Counted from the stretch's first letter, positions 1 through 8,384 are shown. The stretch: 64,000 nucleotides of DNA from Deltaproteobacteria bacterium (GCA_029262455.1 JAJCZJ010000048.1:1-64000); one strand, 5' to 3'. The notes: a model not told the origin generated them from the sequence alone. Made by a program: numbers and translations.

Positions 1-433
1 GGCGCGGGCCGCCCATCGAATGCGGCCGTCCCGCAACGATAGAAATCCGTTGGCCACGAATCTCAAAGAAGTGCCGCGAGTAGCCCGCCATCGGCACCTG
101 CCCCAGGGATTGATCGAATTGACGGATCCGGCGGGCCTGGCCAACCGCGAGATTCGCCGACAACCTCGGTCGCTCGAGCGCCTCCGCGATCAACTGGCCG
201 AGGTGGATGGCGTCGTGGTTGCCTGGGATCACGAGCGCCGGGATTCGCAACTTGGAGATCGACGCCAAGATCGGTATCGCCTGACGGTGCCGATACGTTG
301 CGATGTCACCGACGAAGAGAACGAGGTCGTAGTCGGAGCCGTTGAAGTAGTCGACATCAAACTGCTCCCAGCAAAGATGGACGTCGCCAACAACCGCCAG
401 TCGTATCCCGTCGTTTCCGCTACTCTCCAACAA
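1..433 (-). CDS. Metallophosphoesterase, calcineurin-like (3' end beyond window)
   Basis: The reverse strand from 433 to 1 encodes about 144 residues with the signature blocks of calcineurin-like phosphoesterases: GDVHLCWEQ (metal-binding Asp and His), LFVGDIA (GD block) and VIPGNHDAI (GNHD block). The C-terminal histidine blocks lie outside the window. These enzymes hydrolyse phosphomonoesters or phosphodiesters with two metal ions; the substrate cannot be told. No ATG fits: the frame opens after a TAA and the first usable codons are two adjacent TTGs (433 and 430), with a GGAGGA Shine-Dalgarno immediately upstream, so the exact start is uncertain. It follows the SDR gene by 36 bases on the same strand and is probably co-transcribed. 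The family call is firm; the missing start codon is the weak point. Confidence 0.8.
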   Translation of the reverse strand, partial: MLESSGNDGIRLAVVGDVHLCWEQFDVDYFNGSDYDLVLFVGDIATYRHRQAIPILASISKLRIPALVIPGNHDAIHLGQLIAEALERPRLSANLAVGQARRIRQFDQSLGQVPMAGYSRHFFEIRGQRISIVAGRPHSMGGPR

Positions 434-469
434 TCCTCCGTTTTACTCCGCGTATTTCCAGTCTGTCGC

Positions 470-1249
470 TCACGAAGCCTCGAAGGGCCAGTTCGACGCT
501 TCCTGGCCTCCATCGACTTCGAAGGTCTTGCCAGTCACCCAACGAGATGCCGGCGAGGCGAGGTAGAGAACGGCCGTGGCGATGTCGTCGACCTCGCCCA
601 ACGCCCCAAGTGGCGTGAGCGCTTCCATCTTGCTCTTGGCTTCGTCGTCGAGAAATGGCGCAAGCGCCGATGTCAGAGTCGCCCCGACGGCGATGGCGTT
701 GACGCGAACCCGCGGCGCCAGTTCATGCGCCATCACTTTAGTCATATGCGACATCGCCGCTTTGGCGGTCCCGTAGGCGACAAACCCCGGGATCGGCACC
801 CGTCCAGCAGCCGAGGAGATGTTGACGATACTGCCTCCGTCGCCATCGAGCATATGAGGCACCGCGAGTCGGCTGGTCAGGAACGCTGTCGTAACGTTAA
901 ATCGAAATGCTTCGCTGAACATGTTTTCGCTGGTCCTGAGGAACGGCTTGGGCCCGGTACCCCCGACGTTGTTGACTAAGATGTCAATGCGGCCGAATTT
1001 GTCCATCGCCTTGGCAATCAGCGCCTCCGTATCCTCCCGCTTGTTCGCATCACAAATGAGAGGCAACGCCTTGACGCCACGCTTCTCGACCTCTTTGGCG
1101 GTATCGAGAATCTGCTCTTCTGTACGCGCACCGCATACGACGTTGGCACCGACATCCGCAAAAGCGAGGGCCGAGCCACGACCGATGCCGCGGCCGGCGC
1201 CGGTAACAATCGCGGTTTTTCCATCGAGTCTGAAGCGATCGAGAATCAT
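470..1249 (-). CDS. Short-chain dehydrogenase/reductase (classical SDR)
   Basis: A 259-residue NAD(P)-dependent oxidoreductase of normal classical SDR length. Visible motifs are the Rossmann glycine motif TGAGRGIG (residues 16-23), NNVG (93-96, in place of the usual NNAG), the catalytic Ser in NISSAAG (about 145) and YGTAK with Tyr159 and Lys163. The C-terminal FEVDGGQ matches the usual SDR end. I chose the ATG at 1249 because AGGAGAC lies seven bases upstream; the longer frame lacks a ribosome site. The substrate is unknown: hydroxysteroid, 3-hydroxyacyl or similar hydroxyl/keto pairs are all possible. It is divergent from the enoyl-CoA hydratase at 1391 and is followed by the phosphoesterase gene, so a role in acyl or steroid-like metabolism is inferred from context. 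Confidence 0.9.
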   Translation of the reverse strand: MILDRFRLDGKTAIVTGAGRGIGRGSALAFADVGANVVCGARTEEQILDTAKEVEKRGVKALPLICDANKREDTEALIAKAMDKFGRIDILVNNVGGTGPKPFLRTSENMFSEAFRFNVTTAFLTSRLAVPHMLDGDGGSIVNISSAAGRVPIPGFVAYGTAKAAMSHMTKVMAHELAPRVRVNAIAVGATLTSALAPFLDDEAKSKMEALTPLGALGEVDDIATAVLYLASPASRWVTGKTFEVDGGQEASNWPFEAS

Positions 1250-1390
1250 TTTCGTCTCCTGCCAGAAAGCCGGCACCAAATCACAAATCGATCCCAGCGG
1301 CCAAGGCTACGGGGTGGGGTTCGATGATCGATCGCGTTGGCGCTGCTCGGGCAGTTGCTGCTCAGGACCTCGACTTGTTAGAGAAACCGC

Positions 1391-2173
1391 ATGGCAATCC
1401 ACTACGAGACCAACGATCACATCGTCACCATCACCATCGACCGCGCGGAGCGGAAGAACGCAATGGACATGGAGCACTTCATCGGGCTGGCGGACTCTTG
1501 GCGTCGGTTTCGCGACGATCCTGAAGCCTGGGTTGCGATCATCACCGGTGTCGGAACTGCATTCTGCACCGGCGCAGATTTGAAAACGTTTATTCCGCAG
1601 GTAACAGGCGAACTCCCAAAGCCAGACAATTGGCGACCCGAGGACGGCGTCAACGCGGTGCTCAAGGAGTTTGAACTGTACAAACCAATCATCGCGGCGG
1701 TCAACGGCGACTGCGTCGCTGGAGGCATGGAGATGCTCGGTGGGATTGATATCCGCGTCGCATCACCAAACGCGCGCTTCGGAGTACTCGAGCCAAAGCG
1801 AGGCTTGTTTGCCGGCGGTGGCACCACTGTGCGCCTGCCGCGCCAGATCCCGTTTCCAGCCGCGATGGAGTTCCTGCTGACCGCCGACCTGATCAGCGCC
1901 GACCAGGCAATGCAGATGGGTTTACTCAACCGTGTCGTGCCGGCGGACGAACTCATGCCGACCGCGCTCGACTTCGCGAAACGGATCACCGCCAACGCAC
2001 CGCTAGCAGTGCAGGCGACCAAGGAGTCCGCCTTGCAGGGCCTGGCAATGACCTTGCCGGACGCCTACCAGAACGAACGTCGGCTGGCCGGCAAAGTGTT
2101 CGGCACCGAGGATGCGAAAGAGGGACCGCGCGCGTTCGCAGAGAAGCGACCAGCCAAGTGGAAGGCGAAATAG
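1391..2173 (+). CDS. Enoyl-CoA hydratase/isomerase (crotonase family)
   Basis: A 260-residue crotonase-fold protein. The oxyanion-hole segments are GADL (61-64) and the glycine pair at 111-112. Both acidic residues used by true hydratases appear to be kept: Glu114 in GGMEML and Glu134 in FGVLEP. It should add water across, or isomerise, the double bond of an enoyl-CoA in beta-oxidation or a related degradation route. The ATG at 1391 gives the usual N-terminus (AIHYETNDHIVTITIDRAER). An esterase gene follows after 50 bases on the same strand, so the two may form an operon. Substrate chain length cannot be read from the sequence. Confidence 0.9.
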   Translation: MAIHYETNDHIVTITIDRAERKNAMDMEHFIGLADSWRRFRDDPEAWVAIITGVGTAFCTGADLKTFIPQVTGELPKPDNWRPEDGVNAVLKEFELYKPIIAAVNGDCVAGGMEMLGGIDIRVASPNARFGVLEPKRGLFAGGGTTVRLPRQIPFPAAMEFLLTADLISADQAMQMGLLNRVVPADELMPTALDFAKRITANAPLAVQATKESALQGLAMTLPDAYQNERRLAGKVFGTEDAKEGPRAFAEKRPAKWKAK

Positions 2174-2223
2174 CCGCGGGCGAAGTAGGCCCCACCTGAC
2201 TCGAAAAGTGATCGGAGAATCAA

Positions 2224-3117
2224 ATGGCAAGTGAAGAATTGAAAATGGTTGTCGAGCTACTGCGCGGCGCACCGCCGCTGCCCGAGGGCGCCTCGTTCGA
2301 TGAGATGCGCGAGGGCATGGAGCAAATGACCGCGGCCGCGCCGCTCGACGAGGACATACGCTACGAACCCGTCGATGCCGGCGGGGTACCCGCAGAATGG
2401 GCGATCGCAACGAACGCACGCGACGACCACGCTGTTCTGTATCTGCACGGCGGCGGCTACGTCATTGGTTCGGTCCGGACTCACCGCGGCATCGTCGGCA
2501 ATCTCTCGCGCGCAACCGAAGCCCGCGTATTGTCCGTCGACTACCGCCTAGCTCCCGAGCACCCGCACCCAGCGGCGGTCCAGGATGGCACTGCTGCGTA
2601 TCGTTACTTGCTCGACCAGTCCTTCGACCCGAAGCATCTCGCAATCGCCGGTGACTCGGCCGGAGGCGGTTTGACCGCGGCCACCCTGATCGCGCTGCGC
2701 GATAGCGGAGCAGCGTTACCGGCCGCCGGCGCACTGATCTCGCCCTGGCTCGATCTGACGCAAGGCAGCGAGTCGATGAAGACGCGCGCCGCCGAGGACC
2801 CGATGGTCACCAAGGATGGGCTGCAGGCAATGGCCGACGCCTACATCAACGGCGCCGACCCAAAAACGGCGACCATCTCGCCGCTCTTCGCCGAGCTCGC
2901 GGGCCTTCCGCCACTCTTGGTTCAAGTCGGTACCGCCGAAACACTACTCGACGATTCGACTCGCTTCGCCGAGGCGGCAAAGGAAGCCGGAGTCGAAATC
3001 AAGCTCTACGTCTGGTACGACATGATCCACGTCTGGCACGCCTTCGCGGGACTGTTGCCCGAGGGCAAACAAGCCATCGACGACATTGCGGCGTTCTTCG
3101 CACCACGGTGGGAGTGA
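2224..3117 (+). CDS. Alpha/beta hydrolase, hormone-sensitive-lipase (HSL) type esterase
   Basis: A 297-residue esterase/lipase of bacterial family IV. The HGGG oxyanion motif is at 75-78, the nucleophile elbow is GDSAGG with Ser145, the acid is Glu239 or Asp243 in GTAETLLDDS, and the catalytic His is in DMIHVWHAF (about 269). There is no signal peptide, so it is cytoplasmic. Members hydrolyse short to medium acyl esters. A GGAGA ribosome site precedes the ATG. It probably belongs to one transcription unit with the crotonase. A strong 25-bp hairpin lies 48 bases after its stop, between it and the convergent DUF1302 gene. Confidence 0.9.
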   Translation: MASEELKMVVELLRGAPPLPEGASFDEMREGMEQMTAAAPLDEDIRYEPVDAGGVPAEWAIATNARDDHAVLYLHGGGYVIGSVRTHRGIVGNLSRATEARVLSVDYRLAPEHPHPAAVQDGTAAYRYLLDQSFDPKHLAIAGDSAGGGLTAATLIALRDSGAALPAAGALISPWLDLTQGSESMKTRAAEDPMVTKDGLQAMADAYINGADPKTATISPLFAELAGLPPLLVQVGTAETLLDDSTRFAEAAKEAGVEIKLYVWYDMIHVWHAFAGLLPEGKQAIDDIAAFFAPRWE

Positions 3118-3165
3118 TTGGCCCTCGATTGATCTACACAACCCGCCAACACCATAAAAACAATG

Positions 3166-3231
3166 GAGAGTGAGGCTCCTGCCGAGCCGGCTACTTGCGA
3201 TGACACCCGGCTCGGCAGGAGCCTCACTCTC
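3166..3231. repeat. Perfect 25-bp inverted repeat (intergenic palindromic element)
   Basis: Arms 3166-3190 and 3207-3231 are exact reverse complements, with a 16-base loop. The core reads GAGGCTCCTGCCGAGCC. It lies between two convergent genes and could end transcription from both sides, but no T-run follows either arm. Related arms occur at 19235-19321 and 61142-61166, so it is probably an interspersed repeat rather than a plain terminator. Confidence 0.85.
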
Positions 3232-3248
3232 ATGGGACGGGGGCCGTT

Positions 3249-5333
3249 CTAAATCACGTACTCAAACTGGAACAGAAAGTTGTCCCTATCCTGGAGCAAA
3301 CTGATCCCTTGGCCACCCTTCAGATCGGTTGCCGAAAGAAAGTTGTACGTGAAAGTGAAGCGGAACGGATCGACACTGTAGGTCAGAGACGGCTGCAATA
3401 CCCAGGCGTTCGCCCAGTCATAGAATATCGCCATGCTCGGCAGCACTCGGCCTCCGTAGTAGGGCGACGCGATCAGCAAAGTCTGTAAGAACTGATCGAC
3501 CGGGCTGGGAGCGAAGTTCGGCACCGCGGCGTCAGCGTTTTCTCCGAGCGTGCCGAGATAGACGTCGGTAGAGATATTCTGACGTTGCACCGGCAAAACT
3601 TCGCCGAGATTGATCTGCCGCTGTCCAGCGAGGTAGGGGAAGAACCGGCGGCGATTCTCTTCTGAAACCCCGGGCAAATTCGGCAGAGTATCGCGACTCA
3701 AAGGTTCCCTTCGCTCCGCGCCGCGCAAGTGCTTGTAGAAAAACTGCGTCGTGATGAAGAAGCTCGAGTTCGGGTTCAGCCAGCGAAACCATTGGTTGAT
3801 ATCGAGTCCAACCGCTACGTTCCACGAATCACCGGTTCGCGCACCCGCTGAACAGTATTGATCACCATCGAAATTGTCAGGGTCAGCAATCTCTTCTCCG
3901 TTGCTCCTCACGAACTTGCCGCCAGGGCACCCTCCCAAAGAGTGAATGAATGGATCGAGAGAGGTTTGACTGTTGCGCGGCTCGCCTTCGAAGAATGCGG
4001 TTTCAAAACGAACGATCGGCTCGCCGCTGATCCCCAGGGGACGCACCCACTCCGGAGGCAACGCGAAATTGCCGAACACACCGGAAACGCGAACTCGTGG
4101 CGCTGTTTGCTGTGCCCAGATCGTATAATTGCGCTGGGGCCCCAGGTAGCTGTCACGATCTTCCCCGAGCCCTATCGTGGTCGGGAAACCGTTGCTGAGA
4201 ACGCGCACCGCCGGAATGTCAAAATACGTGTAGTAGTGCGCCAAACCGAGAGCCACATCGCCGATCAGGGGCACAGGCGCGCTGAAGCGAAACTGCGCTC
4301 CGCCGCGAGAATCACTTAGTGATCGGTGCGGTTGAAACGTTTCCGTCAGAATCGATTCTGTCGGAGTATGAACGTTCGGCAGCCCCCAAGCCGACCCCTT
4401 TGGAGTCCCAGGCGCGAAACCAACCTCGTCGTCGATCGCAATGAAAGCCTCGATATAGGCCTCATACCATGGGAGGTTCGACAGAACGGACATGCCGGGG
4501 ATACCGGTTTTCGAAAAGTCACCGAGGTACCAAGTCACTCGGGCCATATCGAGCGGGACACGTCGCTCATCGAGACTGACCAGGAATCCACCAAAGCTCG
4601 CGTCCAGGGGGTTGATGTTATCCATAAGACGGAAGATGTCGGTCTCGCCCCAAGCGATAATCTGACGCCCTAGTCGCAAGGTGACTTTGCCCGCCTTCGC
4701 CTGCATGTAGGCTTGGAACAAACGATTCCGCGATGTCCCAACATCACGCAATGTGCGCCGATCACGCGCGGCGATTTCTCGTCGGCTCGGAGACTCCGGA
4801 AACGGCGAGTTCAACACCAGCGCGGCCGGGCTAAACTGCCCGATATCACCGCCTTCAGGGCCGCCACCGGGAATAAACTCGCCGGCGAGGAACTGCTCCG
4901 CGGTGCGGAACTCAGACGGTCCGTAGTCGTAGATACCCTCATACTCGCCGCGGTAGGAAATAAAATACCGCATCTGCTTAATCTTGAAGGGAAGCATTTT
5001 TAACAACGCAAGCGGGCCGAATCCCTCCTTCAGCAGACGGCTGAGATCGTGGCGCACCTCGAGCTCGAGGAAGCCACGGTGCTGACGCACACTACCGGCG
5101 GAAGATTGCGGAAACGTGACATTTCGGGCCACTTGCCGGACGCCGTCCGAGAGAATTTCGGCCGTCGTTTCCTCGGTACCGATACGCACGGCAGTATAGG
5201 CCCGCAGTCCAAACTGGATCTCGCCCTTCTTGTCGAGCGGAACCCCAGCAGCTCCATCGACGAGAAAAACGAGAAGCGAGAGAACCAGCGCACCGCTGTA
5301 GACGCGGCGTGTTACTCGTCTCTGATCAAACAT
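3249..5333 (-). CDS. DUF1302 family outer-membrane protein
   Basis: A 694-residue protein with an N-terminal signal sequence (FDQRRVTRRVYSGALVLSLLVFLVDGAAG). It has the family hallmark RLGRQIIAWGETDIFRLMDNINPLD and many alternating, aromatic-rich beta strands ending in FLFQFEYVI, as expected for an outer-membrane barrel. DUF1302 proteins occur in bacteria that use steroids, terpenes or other hydrophobic compounds and are usually thought to be channels; the biochemical role is not established. I chose the ATG at 5333 (MFDQRR) because GGAGGGGG lies just upstream and the signal peptide then begins properly. It is transcribed divergently from the small secreted protein at 5512 and ends convergently against the esterase gene. 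Confidence 0.88.
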   Translation of the reverse strand: MFDQRRVTRRVYSGALVLSLLVFLVDGAAGVPLDKKGEIQFGLRAYTAVRIGTEETTAEILSDGVRQVARNVTFPQSSAGSVRQHRGFLELEVRHDLSRLLKEGFGPLALLKMLPFKIKQMRYFISYRGEYEGIYDYGPSEFRTAEQFLAGEFIPGGGPEGGDIGQFSPAALVLNSPFPESPSRREIAARDRRTLRDVGTSRNRLFQAYMQAKAGKVTLRLGRQIIAWGETDIFRLMDNINPLDASFGGFLVSLDERRVPLDMARVTWYLGDFSKTGIPGMSVLSNLPWYEAYIEAFIAIDDEVGFAPGTPKGSAWGLPNVHTPTESILTETFQPHRSLSDSRGGAQFRFSAPVPLIGDVALGLAHYYTYFDIPAVRVLSNGFPTTIGLGEDRDSYLGPQRNYTIWAQQTAPRVRVSGVFGNFALPPEWVRPLGISGEPIVRFETAFFEGEPRNSQTSLDPFIHSLGGCPGGKFVRSNGEEIADPDNFDGDQYCSAGARTGDSWNVAVGLDINQWFRWLNPNSSFFITTQFFYKHLRGAERREPLSRDTLPNLPGVSEENRRRFFPYLAGQRQINLGEVLPVQRQNISTDVYLGTLGENADAAVPNFAPSPVDQFLQTLLIASPYYGGRVLPSMAIFYDWANAWVLQPSLTYSVDPFRFTFTYNFLSATDLKGGQGISLLQDRDNFLFQFEYVI

Positions 5334-5511
5334 TCCCCCTCCGTCCGAGCTCGCGGTTTGAAAACATAACCCCCAATAGGGCATTAGTGTCGCACTACAA
5401 ACGAGCTTCCAATGCGTTTAGCCGACCAACACCGACGAAGTCCAGGGAAACACCAAACGATTCGAAATCCGCTCACAGGCGCCCGCGCCTTTCATTCAAC
5501 GAGGTGAATCG

Positions 5512-5862
5512 ATGAACAGAACCGCGAGCACGACTCTGCTAACCGCGGCAATCTCTTGTTTTCTGGCCACCCCCGTTCTCGCGGATATCGGCGCACAGGG
5601 TATGGGGCTCGCTGGCGGAACGGTGACACCAACCATCGGTCTACCGGCCGGCACGATCGCGACGGCGACAGCGACGGCCACCGCACTCCCGCCAACCGAA
5701 ACTCCGATCCCGCCAACACGAACACCACGGCCGACCGAACTCGTCCTCAATGTTGGTGGATGCGCCGTGGCCCAGGCAAATCAAACCGGTGCGCGGGAGC
5801 TGGCAATTTTCCCCGCCTTGGTGTTCCTCGACAGAGCGAGGCGTCGCTTGCGCCGTCGATGA
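5512..5862 (+). CDS. Small secreted Thr/Pro-rich protein with Gly-Gly-Cys and Arg-rich tail
   Basis: A 116-residue protein I do not recognise. Residues 1-24 form a signal peptide ending at VLA-D. A Thr/Ala/Pro linker follows (about 48-76). The end contains GGC (Cys84), a short hydrophobic stretch (LAIFPALVFL, 97-106) and a basic end (RARRRLRRR). That order resembles C-terminal sorting signals such as MYXO-CTERM, although the hydrophobic core is short. The start has GAGGTG six bases upstream. The stop overlaps the start of the DUF35 gene (ATGA at 5859-5862), so translation is probably coupled, which is odd for a secreted protein and a CoA-pathway enzyme. The frame could also be the remains of a longer secreted protein. 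Confidence 0.6.
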   Translation: MNRTASTTLLTAAISCFLATPVLADIGAQGMGLAGGTVTPTIGLPAGTIATATATATALPPTETPIPPTRTPRPTELVLNVGGCAVAQANQTGARELAIFPALVFLDRARRRLRRR

Positions 5863-6296
5863 GCGAGCTGCCGTTTCGCATTCTTCCCCAGATCACGGAT
5901 CTAAACCGCAACTTCTGGACGTCGGGCAGCGACGGGAAGTTGCGGTTTCTCTGCTGCAATCAGTGTGGCTATTTCGTTCACCCTCCGGCACCGATCTGCC
6001 CGCGCGACCTGAGCAAAGATCTCAGCGCGCAGCCGGTGTCGGGGTCGGCCACGGTCGCGACTTTCACGATCAACCACCAAGCATGGATGCCGGGAATCGA
6101 TGCCCCGTACGTCGTGGCGATCGTGGAGATCGACGACCAGCCGTCGGTGCGGCTAACTACAAATATCGTCAACTGCGCCGCCGAAGACATTGCGATCGGG
6201 ATGAAAGTCCGCGTCGTTTTCGAGCACCGTCCGACCCCTGCCGACCAAGAAGATATCTGGATTCCGCTCTTCCAGCCCGCAACAGGTACGTCATGA
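5859..6296 (+). CDS. DUF35 OB-fold protein with zinc ribbon, thiolase partner
   Basis: A 145-residue protein with the rubredoxin-like zinc ribbon plus OB-fold of the DUF35 family (PF12172 with PF01796). The ribbon region has Cys32, Cys33, Cys36 and Cys47 around CNQCGYFVHPPAPICP; the fourth ligand position of the usual CPxC motif is Arg, so the zinc site is incomplete or uses Cys32. The OB part is VSGSATVATFTINHQAW...IVEIDDQPSVRLTTNIV. DUF35 proteins form complexes with thiolase-like lipid-transfer proteins; ChsH2 with Ltp2 in steroid side-chain breakdown is the best-known case. It overlaps the thiolase gene by four bases (ATGA), which fits a complex made in equal amounts. Confidence 0.85.
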   Translation: MSELPFRILPQITDLNRNFWTSGSDGKLRFLCCNQCGYFVHPPAPICPRDLSKDLSAQPVSGSATVATFTINHQAWMPGIDAPYVVAIVEIDDQPSVRLTTNIVNCAAEDIAIGMKVRVVFEHRPTPADQEDIWIPLFQPATGTS

Positions 6297-7504
6297 GCCT
6301 CGATGTCGCAGACCAGATCGAAAAACGCACATGCATCACCGGCATCGGGCAGTCCGAGATCGGCCGGCGACTCTACCGCAATCCACTCGAGCTCACCCTT
6401 GACGCCTGCATCGCAGCGATCAAAGACGCCGGGCTCACGACCAAAGACATCGACGGCATCTCCAGCTATCCCGGGATGGCGCCAACGCCGGCCGGATTCT
6501 CCGGCGCGCACGTGACCGAAGTACACGACGCGCTACGGTTGGAAGTCGGTTGGTTCGGATCGGGCATCGAAACATCCGGCCAACTCGGATCGGTGATCAA
6601 CGCCTGCCTCGCTGTCGGCGCCGGTCTGGCCAATCACGTCCTGTGTTTTCGCAGCGTCTGGGAAGCGAGTGCGCAAGGAGACAAGGGACGCAAGGCGGCG
6701 ATGCCGGGTGCTGGGCACGCGGGCGAGTATCGCGCCAGCGGCATCATGGAGTGGACCCTGCCGTTCTACGCGCCATCGGCAGCGATTTGGATCGCAATGT
6801 TCGCGCAACGCCACTTCCATCAGTATGGAACGACACGAGAGCAGTTGGCGCAGATCGCATTGAACGCCCGCCGCAATGCCGCACTCAATCCAGCCGCGAT
6901 CTACCGTGAACCGATGTCGATGGACGACTACTTCGCGGCTAGAATCATCTCGACACCTTTCTGCCTCTACGACTGCGATGTGCCAGCCGACGGAGCAACC
7001 GCCGTGATCGTGTCACGAAGAGAACGCGCCACCGATTTGCGCAAGCCACTCATTCGCGTCGAAGCAGTTGGTACCGCGCTGCGCGGACGACCATCGTGGG
7101 ATCAATTCGACGATCTCAGCACCATGGCCAACCGCGACGCGGGGGCGCACCTGTGGACGCGAACCGAGCTGAAACCAAGTGATGTCGACGTCGCCGAGAT
7201 CTACGACGGCTTCTCGTTCCTCACCCTGTCCTGGCTCGAGGCGCTCGGTTTCTGTGAAGTCGGCGAAGGCGGGCCTTTCCTCGAGGGCGGCACGCGTATC
7301 GCGCGCGACGGGGAGCTGCCCTTGAACACCAACGGCGGACAGCTCTCTGGCGGCCGTCTGCACGGCTACGGCTTTCTGCACGAAGCCTGCACCCAGCTGT
7401 GGCACGAGGGTGGAGAACGCCAGATTCCGAAGCCGCCACAGGTCGCAGTTGCCGCCGCCGGCGGTGGCAACACCTGCGGCTGCATGCTGCTGGTCCGAGA
7501 ATGA
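6293..7504 (+). CDS. Thiolase-fold lipid-transfer protein (SCP-x/Ltp2-like)
   Basis: A 403-residue thiolase superfamily protein of the non-condensing SCP-x/Ltp2 type. Family blocks are TCITGIGQSEIGRR at the start, SVINACLAVGAGLANHVLC at the nucleophile region, DVDVAEIYDGFSF, and NTNGGQLSGGRLHGYGF followed by AAGGGNTCGCMLLVRE. Members of this branch include Ltp2, which with its DUF35 partner performs a retro-aldol cleavage on steroid side-chain CoA esters using tyrosines instead of the thiolase cysteine. The gene starts inside the stop of the DUF35 gene (ATGA), exactly the pairing expected for that complex. Whether the substrate is a steroid is not shown. Biosynthetic acetyl-CoA acetyltransferase activity is unlikely given the C-terminal HGYGF in place of the GHPxGxTG block. 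Confidence 0.87.
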   Translation: MSLDVADQIEKRTCITGIGQSEIGRRLYRNPLELTLDACIAAIKDAGLTTKDIDGISSYPGMAPTPAGFSGAHVTEVHDALRLEVGWFGSGIETSGQLGSVINACLAVGAGLANHVLCFRSVWEASAQGDKGRKAAMPGAGHAGEYRASGIMEWTLPFYAPSAAIWIAMFAQRHFHQYGTTREQLAQIALNARRNAALNPAAIYREPMSMDDYFAARIISTPFCLYDCDVPADGATAVIVSRRERATDLRKPLIRVEAVGTALRGRPSWDQFDDLSTMANRDAGAHLWTRTELKPSDVDVAEIYDGFSFLTLSWLEALGFCEVGEGGPFLEGGTRIARDGELPLNTNGGQLSGGRLHGYGFLHEACTQLWHEGGERQIPKPPQVAVAAAGGGNTCGCMLLVRE

Positions 7505-7544
7505 GCGCCCGCCGAACTCGTCGTGCCCCACACGACGGCCTCTG

Positions 7545-8384
7545 ATGAAAGAGGGCGGAGCATCGCGGGCATACCGCATTCAGCGCTGGTCGCAGCACGC
7601 TCGACGCGACGAAGAAGATATCATCAGCATCGAAGAACCTCTGGAGATCCGCGTCGACGGCGAGGCAGTCGCGGTGACCATGCGAACCCCAGGTCACGAC
7701 GAAGATCTCGCTGCCGGGTTCTGCCTCACCGAGGCAATCGTCAGCGACCCGGACGACATCGCCCGCGTCGAACCGTGCAATCGATCGACAGACGACAACA
7801 TCATCGACGTGATCACGGCAGGCGACAAGCCGGACGCCGTCGCCCGCGCCCGCCGCACTTCATTCGTCGCCAGCTCATGCGGAATTTGTGGAAAGCAGAG
7901 CCTCGACCGCATTGAACAGCAGGCTGCCCCCTTTGAGACGGGCACTCCGACGATATCGCAGAGCATCGTGGCAATGTTGCCGGAGAGCATGCGGCGACAG
8001 CAAACCGAGTTCTCTCGCACCGGAGGTTTGCACTCAGCGGCGCTGTTCAATCGAGACGGGCATCTCATCGCGCTGCGCGAAGACATCGGCCGCCACAACG
8101 CGGTCGACAAGATCATCGGCCACTGCCTGCTGCAGCGCCGCAAGCTCGCGCAAGACACCATCCTTTTGGTGAGCGGCCGCACCAGCTTCGAAATCGTTCA
8201 GAAGGCCGCGATGGGGAGAATTCCCATCGTCGCCGCAATCAGCGCTCCGAGTTCGCTCGCCATCGACCTCGCAGAGCGCCTGCAAATGACCCTCATCGGC
8301 TTCCTCAGAGACGATCAATTCAACACATACAGCGGAACCGATCGGATCACGGCCGCTGCGGCGGCAAATAGATCATCGAACTAA
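7545..8384 (+). CDS. fdhD: FdhD, sulfurtransferase for formate dehydrogenase maturation
   Basis: A 279-residue FdhD homologue. Family features are EEPLEIRVDGEAVAVTMRTPGHDEDLAAGF near the N-terminus, the redox cysteine pair in SSCGICGK (Cys112 and Cys115), the block LHSAALF...LREDIGRHNAVDKIIG, and VSGRTSFEIVQKA. FdhD carries sulfur from IscS to the molybdenum (bis-MGD) cofactor of formate dehydrogenases. The ATG at 7545 gives the normal N-terminus; it lies 40 bases after the thiolase stop. No formate dehydrogenase or molybdopterin gene is in the window, so its target enzyme must be encoded elsewhere. The family assignment is secure; the neighbours do not explain its placement. Confidence 0.92.
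   Translation: MKEGGASRAYRIQRWSQHARRDEEDIISIEEPLEIRVDGEAVAVTMRTPGHDEDLAAGFCLTEAIVSDPDDIARVEPCNRSTDDNIIDVITAGDKPDAVARARRTSFVASSCGICGKQSLDRIEQQAAPFETGTPTISQSIVAMLPESMRRQQTEFSRTGGLHSAALFNRDGHLIALREDIGRHNAVDKIIGHCLLQRRKLAQDTILLVSGRTSFEIVQKAAMGRIPIVAAISAPSSLAIDLAERLQMTLIGFLRDDQFNTYSGTDRITAAAAANRSSN

Noticed and set aside
20-979. 319-residue + strand frame at the left end
   Set aside because: It covers the phosphoesterase and SDR genes on the minus strand, both with clear motifs; the + frame has no domain sense.
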